From the NCBI GenBank assembly GCA_950295325.1, contig OX485807.1, forward strand, positions 28,679,666 to 28,739,665: DNA of 60,000 nucleotides, read 5' to 3'. The DNA comes from Polytrichum commune. Taxonomy: Eukaryota; Streptophyta; Polytrichopsida; Polytrichales; Polytrichaceae. Under the pieces are notes generated by a model that was given only the letters and a program-made list of their open reading frames with translations, did no database searches and was not told the origin of the DNA. Position 1 is the stretch's first letter; each line of letters starts with the position of its first letter. This document shows, piece after piece, positions 54,632 to 60,000 of this stretch. The position numbers and the translations under genes were made by a program.

Positions 54632-57600
54632 TAAACCCTAATTACCTCCATTCGCCAAACCCTAAACCCTATTCGCCAGACTGCAACCAGATGAGAACCA
54701 CGAGGCCCACTAATTCCCAGCCTGTGCCCTTGGGCTTTGTGATGAACAAAGGTGCACATGGGTTGTCAGTCCAAACACAAGGACACTGCTACTGTTTTAA
54801 TGTCCTTCGACTTCATGTTGTCTATACTCTACAAGACATTTACACTGGAGGTTGAGTAATATTAATAACGGGAAAGAAAGAAAGAAAGAAAGAAAGACGA
54901 CTCCGATGTTGTCACGGGCGTGAACTATGGCGTTGCTTCATTTTTTGAGCTGGTCTAAGTCCATATGTAATCTCAAATCACACATTACGGGAATTAGAGG
55001 GCCCTCTGCGATTATTGCCTCCTTTTAAAGATGAATACCTTGAATGGGCGCAGACAAGTTGGTCGACACTTGTCTCCCCCCCCCCCCTCCAAAGGGCAAG
55101 CCCCTAGGTTCCCACATGGTTGGTTGAAAATGTATGGTTTCAAATGGATAGCCCCACTACGATTTGGTGGATCATACATGGTAGGGTACACTGGAAATAT
55201 GTGAGTCTGATGAATTGAAATGAAATTGTTTTGAAAGTTCGGGAAGCCAAAAGGCTTATAAGACCTATGGCACACACACAAAGTGGCCCGCATACACACA
55301 CACAACCTACAAACCCTAGCAATCGTCTACTTCTAATGGTGGATGACTTCTTTGTAAAGTTAGGATCGCCCACACAATATTTTCAAGTGTTCGCATGTTT
55401 CCAATCAGAAGATTATCATGTGTACGATGGTGTGGTTAGGGCAAATTGAGTGACTCTCATAAAAAAATCCTTTTTGGCCTTCATGGGTTAAATTAAGCAA
55501 GAATTGAATTGACAATTTAAGCTCTAAGCCCAATTCTCATAGGATATGAATTGCACAATTAGTGCAAAATGATTAGCAAATCCAAATAACACATGTAGTT
55601 ATTTTTCTCATGAGTTTGGAAGCTCGGCTTGTATGAATAGCTTATTCATTTTCAAATTCAAGACTTCTCTTTCTTATCAACTAATCGTATAAGTTCCTTC
55701 TTATGTTGACTCATTATGTTTAAAATTATTAACCAATTTTGAGCACATAGTCCAATCTTCAAGACTTCTTCTTCTTCATTTTCTTTTTTTCCTTTTTCTT
55801 TTTGCTAGCGTTCGTTCTCAAATCCACACACCACTCAAATCCCACTCAAAGAGAAATAACTGCATGTGGCCCACTCACGTAAGCTATGTAAACTTCACAA
55901 CACAATTAAGGTAAACATAGTATGAAAGTGGCAGATGCAAAAAGAAACAAATGGTTATACACATTGCATTGTTTCATAATTGTGCACCACCCAAACCCAA
56001 CTTGGCAACCCACAAGCATATGTTCGTGTGCACTTTGGCTATGCAAATAAGCTAAGTAAGATCAATGTGAAAATGCATCCTTACATTTCACACAAAACTC
56101 TATGTATACAAGGGTACTCATGTGGGTCAAGACTTTGTGGCAGCCGTGTAAGTTGAAGATGAAGAAGTTGGGATCTCCTTATGGTATATACATTGATTTC
56201 TAAAGAAAATTTGACACCATAATTAAAAATATAAATCTCAAAATGTTATCACAAGCTTAAGTTGGGACGAACCAACCATTAACATGTAGGGGACGGGGTT
56301 TTCCACACTCCCTTACATGGATGCCACGACAGTGGATTGTGAACCTCAAATATGTGTCATTTGATTTCATGAATGTTCAAACCTTATCAAAAATGAAAGA
56401 TCTAAAACAACCAAATCCAATCTATATTGGTATTGTTTATTGTGTCATAGTTTATGGCAACAAAGGAAATAAGGTTGAGTGCACTGACAATGTAGCACCA
56501 TAGACCCCCAATATGATAATTGCATTTTTTTTGGTGAGGTCTCCATGCAAGCTATCACCCAATGCATTTGGATGTGGATACATTATATTGAATATGACAA
56601 CTCCTGCTTTCTAATCATAAAGAAAAGCACATTACATTTAAGACAAACCTATAATTTAAGAGGGTCAAGTTTAAACAAGTGATAAAGTCACGTGTACCAT
56701 GGTTCAAGGTAAAACATATTGTAGCTCAACTCACCATGAGTGCACTTGCGGTTAACAATAAGTGGTCAAAGTTAATGAGAGTTTTAACTTCTTCCTATCA
56801 TAGTTGTTGGTTGACACAAACACAATTCTCATGAAAGGAAGTGGTGGGGATTGTGGTTCATGGAATTCATCTCTCACAAGAAAATTAAAAAAAAACAACT
56901 CACACCAAGCCCAAGGAGAGTCAACGAAACGATCATTAACTTCACAATGAGTCATTGCGTCATTGTTTGAATCTCATGGTCAAAGTATATGATTTACGTA
57001 CTTAAACAATTTTATCTTTGACACCTCTCAAAACCCAACAAAAAGTCCCTCATGGATTTGATGTAATAAATGAATTGACGGCTACAAATAGGCAAATCCA
57101 GTAAACGGGTAGACTTATAGGCCGCTATGGTGAAGCTCTGCATGGGATCTCCCAACACATTGTCGGCTAAGCACTTCCATGTTGTGTAAATGGTTCAACA
57201 TACGAGAGCGTCATCGATTTAGCTTGTAATCAAACGTGCAAACTGGAATGTGGCCATCACCCTATTTACCTATTTTTTTTGATGTACCAGAAGTGAATTT
57301 ATTGAAAATTAAACCTTGTGATTTTAAAAAACACAAGTTCACAAGACTCGACGAAAACTTTAAATAACATTAAGGTACTAAACATGTGTTGAGATAAACA
57401 TTTATGTACATGTGTAACGAAACACATGGAAATCTCAAACTCACACCTGTGAATACAAATTGAGTACAAATTGACCAGTAAAAGTGAGTACAAATTTTGG
57501 AATAGAGAGGCAGTCAACTCCCTTCCTAGAACTTCAACTTCCCCTTACAATTGTGTCAGCTAAGTTAGTGCTTCTCATTGTCGGGGTAGAAATCAAGCAC

Positions 57601-58559
57601 ACTTCCGTGAAGCCGAAGGGGTGATTATAGTTTTGTCATTCAATGGTCTTCGCTGACTCCCCCGACACTCAATGTCATTATAGATGGTCCAATGTGCTTT
57701 CTATTACTAGGCCAAGTCAAAATAGGTTCACTTTTTTTTTTTCCATCCATAATTTCATGCCCGGTTAGCTTGAGCCTCGAGTTGTAAGTTACACTAGCAC
57801 ACAATCGGTATGTCTTCTAAAGTATGTGGCAATTATAGTGTGTGATCACTTCTCTTAACCATTTACCTATGTTCAAGTGGTTTAAGAACGGACACTATAA
57901 AGATGTGTATTAGAATAGAATTCATCTATATGCTTGACCTTTTAGGTTTGATAGTGAGCACAATTAGGAAGGCCTATTCAATCTTCACTTTTGACCTCGA
58001 ATAACTTCATTGGCTAAATACCGATTTGGAAACTTGAGATGAACATTCACGTGTTTGCAATTGCTAATTGGATGAGATGCTTCAAGAGAAATGTTTGTGG
58101 AGTTGGAAGTGCCAATAATAGGTCTACATACCTGATCGCACACACCAAAGTGACATTGTCGTTTCGCAAACTATACAAACTGGAGGAATAGCTATAAGCT
58201 TAAGGTTGACATGCCTAATATCAATATAACAATAATCTAGACACCTATGATATTTGAGTGGTGAGTGGCTAGATGTGATCTAGGAACGGACACAAAAAAA
58301 AGACATATGTTCACAACTTGTCCACAAGAGATTGGACCACGTGTTCAGAATATGTTGACCATTCTAGTCTCAATAGTCAACATGATTGGAGGGACCTATA
58401 TGACCACTTAATGAGCATGAGAATCTTTGCTTTGATAATGAATAAGTGGTCATGTGAGCCCCAAAAAGTATGAGGCAAATGACTATGGCCATGATCATAT
58501 CATTACTTAGTTCCTTGGCTGCATTCCATGGAACTAGGTATCACGAAAGCACAATTCTC
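54632..58559. other. No gene; simple repeats and AT-rich DNA
   Basis: (AAAG)n at 54873-54896, a C homopolymer at 55077-55087, (CA)n at 55293-55304. 55480-55870 resembles the interior of an AGGTA-type element (CTCATAGGATATGAATTGC). Nothing recognisable as coding between 55900 and 58500. Confidence 0.4.
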
Positions 58560-59250
58560 CTCTAATTCCGGGATTTCATGTGCATGGGGTTGCAATAATT
58601 GTCACTTACCAAGTGATTTTTCATCCAAATTTCAATCATCCGTGACAATATTTCATCACAAGTTGTTGACAAGAGGAGGTAGGGTTTTGGCCAATGGACG
58701 AACTCATCCATCATCCATGACAATATTCGCTCACTTATTCATAAGAAGCGTCATCTGAAAAGTCACCGTAGTGACACTAAATACCATATTTAGTGTAGTT
58801 TCTTAGTAATGTTATGACTTGGATTTGACGAACCATCTTGCACAAATCATGGGGTTTCATGCCCTCTAAGCAGTGGGTGTGGAGAGAAAAAAAGAAAGTA
58901 TCCAAATAACACATGTCTACGTTAGGTTAAATTTCATCCAAATTTCAATCATCTGTGACAATATTTCATCACAAGTTGATGACAAGAGAAGGTAGGGTTT
59001 TGGCCAATGGACGAACTCATCCATCATCCGTGACAATATTTGTTCACTAATTCATAAGAAGAGTCATACGAAAAGTCACCGTAGTGACACTAAATACCAT
59101 ATTTAGTGTAGTTTCTTAGTAATGTTATGACTTGGATTTGACAAACCATCATGCACAAATCATGGGGTTTCATGTCCTCTAAGCAGTGGGTGTGGAGAGA
59201 AAAAAAGAAAGTATCCAACTTAAATAACACATGTCTACGTTAGGTGCTTC
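58560..59250 (+). repeat. CACTAAAT-family MITE 3' part, tandemly duplicated (period 313)
   Basis: The right part of the same MITE family (interior words as at 17430-17620, ending ATATTTAGTG before TA) occurs at about 58560-58795 and again at 58934-59108. The duplication unit is 58621-58933 and 58934 to about 59250, and carries about 135 bases of non-MITE flank in both copies (AGCAGTGGGTGTGGAGAG). The left MITE end is absent. The duplication therefore came after insertion and truncation. Confidence 0.8.
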
Positions 59251-59578
59251 ACAAAGTGATTGGCTAACACGTCACTTGATCTACACCACACCATGTCACA
59301 TAGTCTCTCAAACAACGAGCGGCCTACTTGGGGTGTCGGCTCCATAGCCTCCAATTTGACCGAGCATTGCATCCTCTATAGTTGAAAAATGGTCCATATC
59401 GAGGGCCTCGAGATTAATTAAGCAACGTGATGCTAGTTTCGCCACATGGGGTTGCCACACATTGAGCTCAAGCGCAAGCTTGCACGTTTGTGATCCGAGG
59501 TAGAAGAAATCGAGCCCTTACATGTGCCTAAGATGGTGGAGAATTGTCTCGAAGTTGATTCCCAATGTCCGTTTTGTT

Positions 59579-60000
59579 TTATTGGCTCTGTTTGTAGGAT
59601 AGAGACTATGCATCAACTTCTTCGTTTCAAGAGCAAATTTTCTAACCACTTTGTGTTCACACTCGGACGTTACTTGTTCTTGTTATTTTTGGTCCACTTT
59701 ATTTAATGTGGATGTTAACTATAGTTACACACACATATATATATATATATGTATGTATGTATGATTGCTCCCTAAAATGTATTGAAAGAAATCTAGTTAA
59801 CTAAAGTTATTTCGACAGTTCTTGATTATTTATTTTAGAAATTTTGGGTGATAAATGAGTAGCTTCAATCCTTGACTTGCATTTGAGAAGAAGGTGCACA
59901 AAATCCAATAAAGGTTTGGTATAGTAAATAGCCATGGAATGGCATGAGCGAAGTGGACAACTACATTTGTAGTCTTTCATAGTAAAGGACAAAGCCTCAC
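59579..60000 (+). repeat. Dispersed repeat, inverted partner of 4982-5390, runs off window
   Basis: Counterpart of the repeat near 5 kb. Here the microsatellite is (CA)n(TA)n(TGTA)n at 59728-59764. The match still holds at base 60000, so the element may extend beyond the window. Confidence 0.82.

Overview
This is nuclear DNA of a land plant, most likely a flowering plant. The evidence is a receptor-like kinase gene split by ten-exon GT-AG splicing, a nuclear gene for a plastid-targeted membrane protein, a plant-type U2 snRNA-like sequence, and a dense population of miniature inverted-repeat transposable elements (MITEs). The sequence does not let me name the species or decide between basal angiosperm, monocot and eudicot. 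Intergenic DNA is AT-rich and full of nested, decayed repeats. There is no sign of bacterial operons, CRISPR arrays or organelle genomes.

The layout is one gene island of about 9 kb (22.2-31.5 kb) between two repeat deserts. The island holds: (i) a complete receptor-like kinase of the At1g80640/At5g11020 type on the + strand (22806-27303, 10 exons, 565 residues, every splice phase closes); (ii) a U2 snRNA-like sequence (28196-28390) with an altered branch-point recognition sequence; (iii) a single-coding-exon gene on the - strand (29581-30276, 231 residues) for a predicted plastid membrane protein with a bacterial-PH-like (bPH_2/YdbS-type) region; and (iv) weaker exon-like pieces at 28.69-28.99 kb, 29.07-29.56 kb and 31.34-31.51 kb.

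Left desert (1-22 kb): many short elements, several defined to the base by target-site duplications (TSDs). They are a 408/410-bp hAT-type MITE (two copies, 8-bp TSDs), a TA-TSD family ending CACTAAAT (three full copies), TA-TSD elements ending AGGTA/TACCT (four here, a fifth at 54.3 kb), PIF/Harbinger-type elements with TTA/TAA TSDs, and a foldback element filled by a 41-bp minisatellite. Many sit inside copies of an older repeat marked by ACCGGTT words, so order of insertion can be read off.

Right desert (31.5-60 kb): a decayed LINE (35.5-37.3 kb), a 216-bp retroposon with a 10-bp TSD (38.0 kb), two tandem arrays (58 bp x5 at 39.8 kb; about 264 bp x7 at 43.4-45.2 kb), two PIF-type MITEs end to end sharing one TTA (51.0-52.2 kb), and a pair of inverted dispersed repeats that lie near both ends of the window.

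The genes do not form a pathway; they are ordinary neighbours in a plant chromosome. I see no convincing new multi-gene system. The best candidates for a second look are the U2-like RNA, the triplicated exon-4/intron-4 segment in the kinase gene, and the foldback/minisatellite element.
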